DNA of 64,000 bases from contig CM054177.1 in the NCBI GenBank assembly GCA_028829895.1, forward strand, positions 42,984,664 to 43,048,663. The letters are read 5' to 3'. A program made the translations under genes and the position numbers. The notes under the pieces were generated by a model, which saw only the letters and a list, made by a program, of their open reading frames with translations, had not been told where the DNA came from and searched no databases. The stretch's first letter is position 1. The number at the start of each line of letters is the position of its first letter. The stretch comes from Sinotaia quadrata. Its lineage: Eukaryota > Mollusca > Gastropoda > Architaenioglossa > Viviparidae. Positions 1 through 11,934 of the stretch are shown one piece after another.

Positions 1-148
1 TTTACTGATAATAAAATTTGAATAAATTCAGGCAAAGCACTTCTCATATGCAAGCATTTCTTAATCAGAAATTTCACATTCAAGCATTTAACATAAATTT
101 CACTCTTAGATTCAAAATTATTCTTCATATAGGATCCACTTTGTTTCT

Positions 149-262
149 CATTATTGGTACATTGTAAGATTTTATCATTTGGATGCTTATCACTTTATGC
201 TTTTCATTATTGATACTTGGTATAGTGTAAGACTTTATCATTTGGATGCTTATTACTTATAT
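149..262. repeat. Two-copy tandem duplication (~60-65 bp)
   Basis: The block running from CATTATTGGTAC through TTATCATTTGGATGCTTA is repeated once with a few changes. Both copies contain the identical core TTATCATTTGGATGCTTAT. It looks like a simple local duplication. Confidence 0.7.
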
Positions 263-934
263 TACTGTAAAATGTTGGAAAGCCAATACATTTATAAATA
301 TAGTGATAGTTTTTAAAATATATTTTGAATGTTTAGTATTTCAGTTAATAAGAATTTTAGAAAGCTGATACAGTATTTATGATTAAAAAAAAAATAACCC
401 ACTGAAAAAGGTATATAGAGAAAGGGCTTTCTAAATTCTATTTGAGGCATTATTTACATACTTTTAAAATTTATTTTAATAATGTATTTTAAATTAATGT
501 AAATAAGTTCTGATGTTTTATTTGACTGAAGAGAGATGTGTATCATGAAACACAATTTTGGGTTGGGTTAGTTATATTACAACACCTAATGCTTTGAACT
601 AGCTCTCTATCAATGGTTTATTGCTTTAGGAATCTACATTTAACACCATGCATCTCTTAATGGCTTATGGCTGTATGAAGTTGTATCACGGCAACTGTAC
701 TGAATTAGCTATCTTTCAATGGCTTATAGCTGTATGAAGCTCCATTCACAGTAAATGAGTTAAAGATTAATTTATCTAGCTATGTCATAATAACTGATAG
801 ATTCATATAGCTACGTGACACTGAATGTTAGTTTAAATTGTAACTGATGAAGACTATGAACACGATAACGGTGTTCACTTTAGTCATGTAAAAACTATAT
901 TTTAAGAAAATGTGATTTAGTGTGAAGGCTTATC

Positions 935-1093
935 AGTCTTCAACAATATCATAGTTTTGGAGTTCCTTTACTGCTATGGTTCTTCAACAAAAACATGGTT
1001 TCGGAGTTCCTATGCTGCTATGGTTCAGGAGTTCCTTTACTGCTATGGTTCTTCAACAAAAACATAGTTTTGGAGTCTCTTTCCTGCTTTGGT
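935..1093. repeat. Short tandem repeat of about 45 bp, irregular
   Basis: The phrases TTCTTCAACAAAAACAT, GTTTTGGAGTTCC and TACTGCTATGGTTC recur about three times with partial copies. This suggests a small degenerate minisatellite. An open frame of 68 codons starting at 995 is a by-product of the repeat. Confidence 0.7.
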
Positions 1094-1265
1094 CAATTAA
1101 CAAGACTGAAGAATTGGCCTAAATTAAATGTAACATGTCTGGAGCTCAAAATTCCACTAATCATTAAACTGTCTCCCTATCCTCAGTTGTTGTTTTTTTA
1201 AACAAACAATGGGAATAACTTGTTAACGTTAATGCTCTTAAGTTATAGTGACTATATAGCTAATT

Positions 1266-1960
1266 GTGCTGCAGGACCACTTGGCTTTATTAATTTTGCC
1301 ATGGTACATACTGACTTTGTCAAACTCTATCACATTAATTGAATTAGCTATTGAAATATATTGGCTTGAATTAACTATCACAGTATGTTGGTTTGAATTA
1401 ACCAGGTTACAGTTCACTTTATTCAATATCACAGCAAATGCTGACTTCATTGAGCAATATCACAGGTTTCATTGAGCTGTATCACAGTAAATGTTGGTTT
1501 CATTGAGCTGTGTCACAGTATATGTTGACTTCACTGAGCTATGTCACTGTACATCTGGACTTTGTTGAACTATGTCACAAAAAATGTTGGCTTCATTGAG
1601 CTGTGTCACAGTATATGTTGACTTTGTTGAGCTGTACATGTTGACTTCATTGAGCCGTGTCACAGTACATTTTGACTTTGCTGAGCTATATCACAGTACA
1701 TCTTGACTTTGTTGAACTATGTCACAAAAAATGTTGGCTTCATTGAGCTATGTCACAGTATATGTTGACTTCATTGAGCCATGTCACAGTATATGTTGAC
1801 TTGACTTCATTGAGCTATGTCATAGTACATGTTGACTTTTAAGGTGACACATCACAGTGTCTCAGCTATTCACTTAGCTATGTCACAATATCTGCTGTTT
1901 TTACTTATCTGTGCCATGGTGACTGTTAGTTTAAATATCTATGCCACACTGACTGTAGGT
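1266..1960. repeat. Minisatellite, ~31-bp unit
   Basis: A degenerate tandem array built on a unit like TTGACTTCATTGAGCTATG followed by TCACAGTATATG. The cleanest copies lie at about 1,455-1,860; the flanks back to 1,266 and out to 1,960 are more decayed. Older relics of the same wording (for example AGCTGTATGAAG with TATCACGG) occur as far left as about 670. No protein is implied. Confidence 0.85.
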
Positions 1961-3862
1961 TTTAATTATGTTTTAGATACAATATGTATTTAGCTGATTT
2001 TAATTTCTCTTATCCTACTCACTCCAGAAGTATGAATTTATCCAATAAAGTCTGCATTGAACAGTTGTCTAAAGGGGTTTTGTTTTGTATATTATATAAT
2101 AGGAATGTGTGCTGGCCAGTTGTATATTTTGACAATCCTTTGTTTCTAAACTGGTGGGAGCTGTGCCCACAATTTACTGAGCTTTAAAATCTTACTGCCA
2201 TTCCTCTTTTTTTGATCATATAATATAGGGCAGGAGTTTTGAAGACACTTGTCAGAATGGTTATCTTTGTAATTTCTATGGTAATTAGTTAAAGCATTCA
2301 AGATTCTTCATGAGAATACATTAGATATCTTTAGTTTTTCTTTTTTATAATGGTATAGAGTTTTGTTTGAGCAGAAATGTAAATTTAATCAAGTTTGTGT
2401 AATATATATCTATATCATCACTCATTAAGTAAGTTTTCAAATTTAAAAAGAAATGTTATTACAGAAACTTGTTTTATTACCTCTAGTCATGTACCATATT
2501 CAAATCAGGTTTCTGTCTACATGGATGTAAAATTCATTTGTTTAAATTTCAAAAATAAACTTAAAATAACAAAGAAAAATATTTAGCTTTTCTTAACTGT
2601 GATGTCCATATATGTTTACTTTGCTTTATTCTTGAAAGTGATGAAAGTGGTGGGTATTGTATGTCTACTTAGCTTATTAAAAACTTACCAAGAAAATGAG
2701 AATTTGCATTTGTTTTTTTTAATTTTTTTTTTTAAACTTCATCTTATAACATTTGTGTTACCTCATCTGGGTATATTTATTGGAGGCTGTACATGATGTG
2801 ATATGCACAATACATATATTGAATTTTTTCTTGTTTACAGAATTCTACTAAAAATATATTGTTGTTTTACTCAGTGAATTGATTGTATTAACTGGGGTGA
2901 AGTGGGTGGGAGGATGATTTTTCTTTAGTGGATTGCATCAAACTTTCTTTTCTTTGTAATAAACACTTGTGTTAGTTGAGAGTAAACACTTTTAACATTA
3001 TCAGGTGTGTAGCTATATCCTGAGCAAAATTAAGTGTTCATTGACCAGCTAGCATCACTTTGAAGAAAAACTATAAATTTCAGAGTTGATAAATGCACTT
3101 ATAACATAATTTTGACAAGATTTGTTGTTGTTTATAGAGAAGTTCACACATATATCACATTTATATATGTACCACCATATGATTAAAGTCAAAAACTGAA
3201 TTGTTTGCTCATCCTTCAACAAGTTTGTATGCCACTGAAATTTTATTAAGGGACACTGAGTGTATGCATATTAAATGCTTTTAAAAGATATTTTGTAGCA
3301 CTGTTTCATTAAGCAGTGATTTTTGAAAAAGTATATATTCAGTTTAATTTCAGTTCAAACATAATATGTATGTACTAAGTTTTACAAAACATTCACACTT
3401 TTAGAAACATGATTTTAAAAAAAAAACTTTCAGGGTAAGCACCCTTGTGCAAATGTTTGTTCATTTAATAATAGGAATCTATTATCTTTTTTGAATGTTA
3501 CAATAATTTCTTTTTTTGTGTGTGAGATTTTGTTTTCTTCTTTAATAGATGTTTTGATGTTATATAAATTGCATATTTATTGTGGTGTATGTGTGAAAAG
3601 TGGTTAATTTTAAGATGCACTTAGACAAGTAAGAGGTTATGACAGTCTGCTCTTGATATTTTGATAGTGTTGCTTTTCTGTGTTATTATTATTTTCTTTT
3701 TGTGACATTTTAATCTGTGTGACAATTATACTTCATTATATTTCTCAACTGTTTCACTGTGTATTCGGGTGTGAGGGTCCCATTGTAATAATTGAAAGAC
3801 ATATTTTTGTTAAAAAATGAATAAAGAAATGGTAGTGTGGCTAATTCCTCTGTTGTTTATTG

Positions 3863-3899
3863 TAATAAAGTTAACTTGCAGTGTTTGTACACAAATAAA
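3863..3899 (+). promoter_or_regulatory. Possible polyadenylation signals of an upstream gene
   Basis: Two AATAAA hexamers (3,863-3,868 and 3,894-3,899) lie 31 bp apart, with GT-rich DNA around them. In AT-rich DNA such hexamers are common by chance and no coding exon upstream supports a transcript, so this is weak. Confidence 0.2.
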
Positions 3900-5213
3900 G
3901 TATGCTGACCCTGCTTGCTTGCCTGTATTTTTATTCTGAAATGCATATCTCACCCATTACATGAGTTAAAAAGACGTGCATCCCCACATACACTAACCCA
4001 GTTATCTTGAACTATGATTTTATTTACACTGGTTTAATGCAATTCAAAGAAAAAGACAATTTATCAAGACTGAGAGAAAATTACTTGTTAGTACTGTATT
4101 AAGATAAATAAGCCAGTCTACTTTTAAATTGGATATGTTAAATATGCCTATTTAGTCAATACTAGGAGTGAATAATATATTTTGCAAATGACAGCTTTGT
4201 GATCAGCAAGAGCTATTATAAAAGTGTGTAACATCCTGTTAAAAAAAAAAAATTGATAATGAGGAGCTGAGTAAAGATTATGCATCTGATTAGAAAAGTA
4301 TGTATTGTAGATCATTATAATTCCTTTATGTGTAATTTACAACTCTCTCTCTCTCTCTTTTGGGTGGTGGTGGTTATTGTTAAAAAAGAAAAGAAGGGGC
4401 TTAAATAAAATAATATATATTCTTACTTTAAAAAATATCTCATTTACTTTAAAAATTCAATCTGATTTTTGAACTTATTACATCTGATAAAATGTTTATA
4501 CATAAATCCACTTTTTTTTTTTAATTATAGAAACTATTACAAATCTAAATTCTTACTATTTTTGAGCATTTACACATAAGTCTACTATTTTATTTTACAA
4601 ACACTTGTATTTAAACAAGATGTTTGTGTCTAATGGCATAATGCGAGTTTTGCACTGTTTCTACCTGAAACAAAAGATACTGCTTTGACTTATACTCTGG
4701 TTACTTATTTACATAATTTGTTATAAACAAATTCGTTTATATCAAAACCACAGTTGAATTATCCATCCTAATGACAGACAGCAACATGCTGCCATTCAGA
4801 ATCCATGAATAATGACATTTACTTTCACCTTTTTGTTTACAATGTCTGTCTCTATATCTTCATGTTAAATTAATTATCCTAAGTGCTGTAAGGCATCCCC
4901 ATTTACGAAGTCAATGATCATAAAGATGTAAACCCTACATATCAGCCATGATAAACAATGTATAGTACACATAGTTAAAGAGCTTTTGACCACTAAGAGG
5001 CAACCAGTTTTAGTTCTCTCATCTATCGTGATTGGCTTACCTCTGTCAGTTTCCCTTGCACCCCACTCTACATTACCCATTTCTGTCCAAAGGCCACATT
5101 ATCATGGGTACCTGGTCCACAATTTTACTACCTGGGTATTACTTAGCAAGACAACGGGTAACCGTTGACACCACTACTTGCATATAAACTTGAAGAGGAA
5201 TGAAGTATACATA

Positions 5214-5975
5214 GGGACCAGTGAAACAAAGAACATTTGAAGGTGAACTAGACTAGTAAAACAAAGAACACATTTGAAGGTGAACTAGACCACTGAAACA
5301 AAGAACACATTTGAAGGTGAACTAGACTAGTAAAATAAAGAACACATTTGAAGGTGAACTAGACCACTGAAACAAAGAACATATGAAGGTGAACTAGATC
5401 AGTGAAACAAAGAACATGTGAAGGTGGAAAGGTCAAAGAAGAAAAAGAACATCCAACAGCAAAACAATGAACACATTTGAAGGTGGACCAAAAAGAAAGA
5501 AAAAGGGCACATTATGAAGGTGGACCAAAAAGAAAGAAAAAGGGCCATTATGAAGGTGGACCAAAAAGAAAGAAAAAGGGAACATGAAGGTGGACCTAAA
5601 AGAAAGAAAAAGGGAACATTATGAAGGTGGACCAAAAAGAAAGAAAAAGGGAAACATTATGAAGGTGCACCTAAAAGAAAGAAAAAGGGAACATTATGAA
5701 GGTGGAACAGAGCAAAGAAAGAACACATTATGAAGGTGGAAGACAAAAAAAAAAAAAAAGGACAACAAAGGATACATTTGAAAAAGAAAACAAATCACAT
5801 TTGAAGGTTGAACAGATCAGTGAAACAAAGAACACAGATGAAGGTGCAAGACAATAAAAAAAAAAAAGGACAACAAAGAATACATATGAAAAAGTAAAAA
5901 AAAAACACATTTGAAAGTGGACCAGACCAGTGAAACAAAGAACACAGATGAAGGTGCAAGACAATTTTAAAAAAA
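5214..5975. repeat. Purine-rich minisatellite, ~36-38-bp unit, two variants
   Basis: The left part repeats GAAGGTGAACTAGACCACTG plus AAACAAAGAACACATTT. From about 5,460 the unit changes to GAAGGTGGACCAAAAAGAAA plus a GAAAAAGGGAACATTAT tail. From about 5,740 longer A-runs intrude. The plus strand is strongly purine-biased. Minus-strand open frames (5,399-5,635 and 5,728-5,964) are Phe/Ser/Leu-rich products of the repeat and are not genes. Confidence 0.9.
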
Positions 5976-7910
5976 GACCAAAAGAATACTGTGAATGGAT
6001 GGGTTTAAACGATTAGCTTCCCAACCCGTTCATCTATATAATTCTACCCGTAACAGGTCTTTGTATTGCAGACGGAGAAAACTTGATTAAGCCTCAGAGA
6101 CATATCCATTAATTACTTATTCTAACAGCCTCTGAGTGTTACCAGTTTCATAACTCCCAACACCCCTTGCAAGTACGAACACTTCTAGAAATGTATAGGA
6201 ATTCTGATCCTCACACTCTCCTTTAACTTAGGGGGACACTTCCTAACATATGCTATTGTCTGACACAAATAAAATTTAGTCCCCACCCCCACCCCCATAT
6301 CCCTTCTTTATCTAGACATAGAAGTGGAAGTATAATTTAACAATAACAAATTTATTCAACGCGATGAATAAAAATAATAAGATATATACACAAATAAGAA
6401 ATTAGTAATCACAAGGTAGGCAATATGAAAAATAGGAAATAGTCTCTTCAACCTAGATTTAAATTAAAAATAAAGATCTACTACTAAAACTGTTTTAGTT
6501 AATATTGAATAGTTTATAATTTCTGGAAATGTTTATGAGAATATTTAGTTCGCTATAAAGTCTCCTGAGTCTCTGCTGTTTGAGGATTTCAAATGTTTAC
6601 TTAGTAAATTTGGTTGAACTTTTTTATCTATATGACTACGAATTAGAGTAAGAATCATAGGAGACACATAGAAAGCTTATAGATTGAGAAGCCAGTCATC
6701 TGCTATGAGTTGCACAGACGGAACTGTCTCGCTTGACGTGGCAGCAGAATCATAGGTCAAGGTGACTCTGTGTACTGATGTGTTGAAAAGTTGTTCTGTG
6801 GTGTTCCATCAGAAACCACTGTTGCTTGACTGGTGGCGAAAAAGTGATACCTGTACTTGAAGTCTTTAAGGAAGTTTTAACACAACTGTTAGTTATATCT
6901 ACAGATCTTAGAATGTCAAGCCCCAGTACTCATATGATCGATTCCTCACCACAGAGCCATTTACTTCTCTAATTATTTACTTGCATAAATTCACCTAAGT
7001 CATTTTCTGATATGAAATCTTTTAATAATTCCCATATCTAATGACTCCAAACAAGTTTTTTATGCATAAGTAAAAAGTTAAATTGCACAAAGAAATTCCA
7101 TTTCAGAAATAGCATGCAACGTTTAAAGTTAGTTATATCTACAGTTCTTAGAATGTCAAGCCCCAGTACTCATACCAGTGTTTGAATAATCTGCCTGTAG
7201 CATACTAATATTAATGTAAATGGCAGCAATCCATCTTGATTCTTGGTCATTCTACATGTAGTTGTTTAGATATATTCTGACATGACTATTAACTGGGAAC
7301 CAAGCTACACCTATTATCATTCAGATGTATGTCCAATCAGGTCAACTGTGACATTGCCTTATTTCTAAGATGCAGAGTGCAACAAGAGTGACAATGGGAC
7401 AATATATCACCCTCTTTATTCACTCCATCAATATGTCATGAAAGCAAACGAACTTTTACACATATAATTTAAGTATATTTAAAAAAAAAACATAAAGCAA
7501 CAGGGTCTTTTAATTATTTACTAATTTAGAAACTAGCGATTGTGACTTTTAATAATTTTTTTACATCTCTGCTAATTGCAGGGTTTATTAATATATTATT
7601 GAAACTTCTACACTTCTAGATTAGCAGGATAAACATTTATACACTTTTCACATAAAATTTAACTAAGGAAAAAAATCATAGAAAAATACAATAATAGTGT
7701 GAAAACCATCACATCTTTTCAAGTTTGTTTGGATAGCTATAAATTTCTAGAAAATGATGAAAGATAATAATGATGAAGATATCAAGATAATAAATTATTT
7801 TTAGAAACCAAATTTTTAATGCCGCAAAGACAACAGCAGATAATGACTTAAAATTGGATTTTTACTTTTAGTTTTAATCTATTATATAGATTAGCCTATA
7901 ATTTTTAATT
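5976..7910. other. Intergenic, no gene seen
   Basis: No recognisable coding region or RNA gene. One internal duplication is present (6,887-6,938 and 7,128-7,179). The remainder looks like unique AT-rich DNA. The right end holds the 3' flank of SNRNP35. Confidence 0.5.
6887..7179. repeat. Near-identical ~52-bp direct repeat, 241 bp apart
   Basis: The words GTTAGTTATATCTACAG and CTTAGAATGTCAAGCCCCAG, followed by TACTCATA, occur at 6,887-6,938 and again at 7,128-7,179 with a single visible mismatch. The surroundings differ, so this is either a dispersed repeat or the ends of a short duplicated segment. Confidence 0.75.
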
Positions 7911-7920
7911 AAATACACTG

Positions 7921-7926
7921 TTTATT
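7921..7926 (-). terminator. Polyadenylation signal of SNRNP35
   Basis: An AATAAA hexamer on the minus strand (TTTATT on plus) lies 65 bp past the SNRNP35 stop codon, giving a short 3' UTR. The position suits the gene, but the hexamer alone is not proof. Confidence 0.5.
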
Positions 7927-7990
7927 CACTCACTAAATAATTAGGCCTACATCAAAAGATATAATTTATGGCACTGTATGTAAAATTCAT

Positions 7991-8674
7991 TTATCGATTA
8001 TCGTGTCTCGATCGATCTCTGTGCCTTCTGCTTTCGCTGTGTCTGTCTCTAGATCGATTCGAATCTCGATTCCTTTCATCACGTTTTTCCCAGTCGTGTC
8101 TCAGAAACTCTGGTCTTCCTCGTAATGAACCAACCTCTTCACGACCCCACCTGTTCATGGAGCTCCCTAAATCAATTGGCTTGCGAAAAGGCCTGTCTCT
8201 TCCGCCGAATCGAAGTTGGCCAGATTCTTTCTTGCCACCAAAGCCCCCGCCAAGTCGTCGAGGTACCCAGTTCTTTAATGTCCTTCCTAGTTCATATTCC
8301 ACCAGAATCTCCGATTCATCGATAATCATTTTGTGCCCTTCTCTGTGTGCTTGTCTGAGTGCTTTATCGTCCTCAAATTCAACGAAAGCGTAACATTTTG
8401 AAAATCCAGTTACGATATCTCTGACTAGTCGTTGCCGTTTTATTTTCCCAAACTTCCTAAAGGCGTTCCAGATCGTCTCCTCATTTGTTTTGGGACTGAG
8501 GCGCCCAACGAATAGGGTTAGGTTGGGATCACCTTCTATAAACTTGTTTGGTTTGTAGGTTGCTACTAAGGCTCGTGAAATGGCCTTGTCGTGAGGCTCT
8601 TCATCTGTTCCATCTATGCTCCCTGCAAGCAATGGATTATACTCCTTGTCAAGATAAGGTGAAAAAGTCTCCAT
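7991..8674 (-). CDS. SNRNP35: U11/U12 small nuclear ribonucleoprotein 35 kDa protein
   Basis: A 227-residue protein in one uninterrupted exon. Seen: the N-terminal family block with EYNPLLAGSIDGTDEEPHD (residues 11-29), a single RRM at about 52-130 with RNP2 LFVGRL (54-59) and RNP1 KCYAFVEF (93-100), then the diagnostic block RRLGGGFGGKKESGQLRFGG and an Arg/Asp/Ser-rich tail. Family knowledge: this U1-70K-like protein is part of the U11/U12 di-snRNP of the minor spliceosome in the nucleus and helps recognise U12-type 5' splice sites. The length is close to human (246 residues); the tail is shorter. The start is supported by an in-frame stop ten codons upstream (8,702-8,704). RNP1 position 2 is Cys instead of the usual Gly. 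The gene is divergent from FKBP8, so the two may share regulatory DNA. Identification is secure. Confidence 0.96.
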   Translation of the reverse strand: METFSPYLDKEYNPLLAGSIDGTDEEPHDKAISRALVATYKPNKFIEGDPNLTLFVGRLSPKTNEETIWNAFRKFGKIKRQRLVRDIVTGFSKCYAFVEFEDDKALRQAHREGHKMIIDESEILVEYELGRTLKNWVPRRLGGGFGGKKESGQLRFGGRDRPFRKPIDLGSSMNRWGREEVGSLRGRPEFLRHDWEKRDERNRDSNRSRDRHSESRRHRDRSRHDNR

Positions 8675-10304
8675 GTTGTAGTTTCCAGAGTAGCTTCCCT
8701 TTCACAGAGGCAAGTACATGAGTGAAAAAAGGGTAGGTTGACATATAAAACGCGATGTTATTGTGAGAATATGCTTTTAAAAAAAAAAGATTTATACTAT
8801 AGGAAGTGTTTTCTTAACAACTGAAGACTTGTTCATTAACCTAACGAAAATAAAGGATACTAAATGTGTGTGTTTTCATTTACGAGCGCACGCAAGCACG
8901 TGTAATTTGGCTCAGGAAGACGTAATTTTTTATATTTTTAAAACTGATACTAAATGACGGTGAGCTATTCAGAGCTATGGTTATTTTATAATAGATATAA
9001 ATGTTATTTTTTTGTACGGAAAGTAAAATTATGAGCAGTTTTATTTGTTTAATAATTGAACTGATATTATGTAAACAATACTTCTTCAATCTTGGAAATA
9101 TTGATACAATCAATATTGTTTTAATTCTGAAATTGTCGTTGAGACAGGAACCAGACGGCTTTACCTGTGGACTTTTCTAGACGATTGATAACGAAAGTAA
9201 CCAAGAGACAGAGGGTATGTTGCTTAGAAGTATCTCTTGCTTAGAAGTATCGCCTAATTTATATGAAAGGGTAGGCCTATAATAATAAACAATTGTAAAT
9301 ATACTTTGGAAACTTGTACACTTTTCTTTAGTTAGATATTGCCTTGGAAATTCGTAGTAGTGTACGAATATGGGCGTATAGTCCACTTTGTGTATGGTAG
9401 GCCTATATATTAAGCTTATGGTATCTACAATTAATGAAAATACTATGTAGTAAGTATGCATTTGCATCTTTGTTTTTGTTATTCTATTGCATCATTTTAT
9501 TTAATACTTCTTTTTATTATGTAGGTTACTCAGTATCAAAAGAAACAATACTGATGAAGCCTTCCGGAGAGGCAACTATTTCATGACTGTTTCAGTAAAT
9601 TATTACTTTGTAATATTATTCAATAACCTACTGTTTTACAAGTACTCATTCAATATATATAATTATATATATCCACCACCCTTACTAGTTACTATTTTAT
9701 TAAATTTTTTCTTAAACTTGTATTACTATATAGTGTTCGTAGTGTGTCAGAATGTTTATCTATTTGTATGTGTTTTACTTTTAGTGCTGATTGTGTCAGC
9801 ACAATTCCTTTATTGTAAACTGTTTGTTTGAATCTTGTTGAATGCTTGTAAGTTGTGTGCATTTTTGAAATTTTTTTGATTAGGGAAAATGTTTTTATAG
9901 CAGTATTGCTCAGGTGTATATTTTTAGCCACAGTTGGTGAATAGTTCTTGTAGTTGTTTTGTCTAGGTGGCCATGGGGTAAAATTATGCTGGCCACTGTA
10001 CCCCACCTAGTTAGGGTCTTGTGGCTTGGGGATGACTACATCAAAAAAAATCAACAGAGTTGGCTAGTCTCTTTTGTCGGAGTGCTGACAAAGTCACCTA
10101 ATTAGGAGTGACTGGTCCTTCCACACTGGACTGTTTTCACTGTAGCTTCAGGCATCAGTTAGTGGGTTTGATCCCATGGTTGTCAGAATTTTCCATGCAC
10201 TGTCATGCAGGCATTAAATTCTCACCTATATTTAAAACCCAGTTTTTTGCAATAATTTGTCAATCTCCTTGGTCAGCCTCATTTATAACATATTCCTGTC
10301 AGAT

Positions 10305-10555
10305 TCCACTGGAAGTGAATTTTGTATTTTGAGAAAACTCTCCTTTGGATTTATGTGTGTAAAAGTGTTGTTTCTTTAGAAGTGAATTTTGGATTAATTC
10401 TTCTTTGGATTTCTTCACTTGTAAAAAGTGTTGTTCCTCAGAGGTGAATTTTGTGTGAATTCTTCTTTGGATTTCATGTGCAAAGGTTTGTTCCTCTGGA
10501 AGTGAAGTTTGGGGAAATTTCTCATTGGACTGTTGTGTGTGAAGATGTTTTACTA
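10305..10555. repeat. Four-copy degenerate tandem repeat, ~60-65 bp
   Basis: Phrases of the form TTCTTTGGATTT, GTAAAAGTGTTGTTCCTC and GAAGTGAATTTTGG recur in the same order four times with substitutions and small indels. Confidence 0.8.
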
Positions 10556-11429
10556 GGGATTTTAAGGAGGCTGCATTAGCCAGAGCTGCCCAGGGACTTG
10601 ATCAGGGTGAGAGAAAAAGTAATAATAAAATTGTTAGTAGTTGATCGTATTGTGTCTATTGCAGTATTAGTCAAAGGGATCACTGGTCATTATCTGGGTG
10701 TACCAGAGGCAGTATACTACTAATAGCAATCATTTTATATTTCCATGCTGACATGAAAAGAGTACACTCATATGTATTAATCAAAAGTATTTGCAATGTT
10801 GCATAATGTGTATGAATGTTGAAAGCATGAACAAAGCCTTCATTTAGTGTTTTATTGGATAGCAATTTAGGTAGCTTTGTTTTTAGAAGTGTTAATATTT
10901 GCTAGCTCTTAAGGAACATAGTTGGTTGACTTATAGAAGCAGTGACATTTATGAACTCATACTTTAGAATTTTAAATTAGACAAACAGATTAGATTATTG
11001 GTTATAATTTTATTTCTTATTTATCTTTGTTTGCATTATTTATTCTTTTCTTGTATTGTTACTTAAATAATTGAGTTTTGCTCTATTTTGCTGTCTGCTC
11101 TGTCATGTGACTTTACTTAATGCTTGTGCTGTTCATGTGACTTGTTCGTCTGATACAATTATTTTGTAATCTTGTTTTTATATCTTCCTATTCATATTTA
11201 CCTGTTTAGAGAGGGAGTGGAGGGGGGGTAGAGCTAAGCATGGCTTTTAAATAGGCATAGGAAGAGATTTTCCCCCTAGAAAGTGGGTGGCCTTAATTAA
11301 GCCAGGGATTTTAAACATTTATCATTAAAACTTTATTAATTAATTTTTTATTAAAAAATCCTTTTTACACCAGGGTCTGGCATGGGCTAGTAATTAACAG
11401 TAGGTCATAGGCATATATATATATATCAC

Positions 11430-11471
11430 ACAGTATTATATGAAATATATATATATTTCATATAATACTGT
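11430..11471. repeat. 42-bp perfect palindrome (AT-rich)
   Basis: The left arm ACAGTATTATATGAAATATA is followed directly by its exact reverse complement with no spacer, ending in ATAATACTGT. It lies next to (AT)n tracts, and such sequences form cruciforms or hairpins easily. It could be the fused ends of a small foldback element. Confidence 0.9.
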
Positions 11472-11910
11472 ATAAATATTAAATTATCAACTATCTCTTA
11501 TGCTTTTAATTTTATATTCTCCTGAGAATATTCATTAGTTTATTTACAACCAGATCTAAGCTTTTTAATACACTGTCTTCCAAGTAAAAAGAGAATATAT
11601 TGAGAAGTCTCACCATATCTATTTAAGACTATAAGAGCTGAAAACCAGCTCAGTGTCTTTTACCCTTAGCCATGATTTTAAATTAGATGTGCTTTAATTA
11701 GAATTTTTAAAAAATTGTGTATAAAATTGACCGTGTATGTATATATATTCTCATTATCATAAATCGGGGTAAATAACCCATACTGATCACTGTTGATCTA
11801 AATCGTAGTTTCATTTTAAATCAGTAATTGTTAATATAGCATTTGGCAGGTAGTAATACTTTTATTTAATTGCATGTTTGAAACAATAATCAGTAATCTT
11901 TTTTTTTTGT

Positions 11911-11914
11911 ACAG
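11911..11914 (+). other. Splice acceptor of the FKBP8 start-codon exon
   Basis: A T-run followed by GTACAG precedes a 20-nt 5'-UTR piece and the ATG. This implies an unseen upstream non-coding exon. Confidence 0.65.
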
Positions 11915-11934
11915 AACACTAGAAACAAAGACAC

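Larger units (their letters stand above)
1..4860. other. No coding gene recognised; repeat-bearing flank
   Basis: I find no conserved protein in any frame. The short open frames here are T-rich or lie in repeats. The stretch contains a two-copy duplication near 150-260, repeats at about 935-1,960, and an AT-rich, mostly unique part from about 2,000 to 4,860. AATAAA hexamers at 3,820, 3,863 and 3,894, followed by GT-rich DNA, could mark the 3' end of a plus-strand gene whose coding part lies left of the window. This is a guess. Confidence 0.5.
8705..11910. other. Divergent SNRNP35/FKBP8 intergenic region and probable FKBP8 5'-UTR intron
   Basis: No protein-coding exon is recognised. FKBP8 exon 1 as annotated begins right after a splice acceptor, so at least one non-coding first exon and the promoter should lie in this stretch; I cannot place them. 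The 8,880-9,180 part has more CpG than its surroundings. Also present are a 65-bp tandem repeat (10,305-10,555) and a long perfect AT palindrome (11,430-11,471). A hydrophobic open frame at 9,583-9,831 is T-rich noise. Confidence 0.5.

Noticed and set aside
5399..5964. Hydrophobic minus-strand open frames resembling membrane proteins
   Set aside because: Complement of the purine-rich minisatellite, giving Phe/Ser/Leu repeats only.
9583..9831. 82-codon hydrophobic open frame upstream of FKBP8
   Set aside because: Reflects T-rich DNA; no family resemblance, no codon bias, no splice support.
9963..10010. CTAGGTGG...CCACCTAG inverted repeat as a possible hairpin element
   Set aside because: Only eight paired bases around a long loop; not enough to claim an element.
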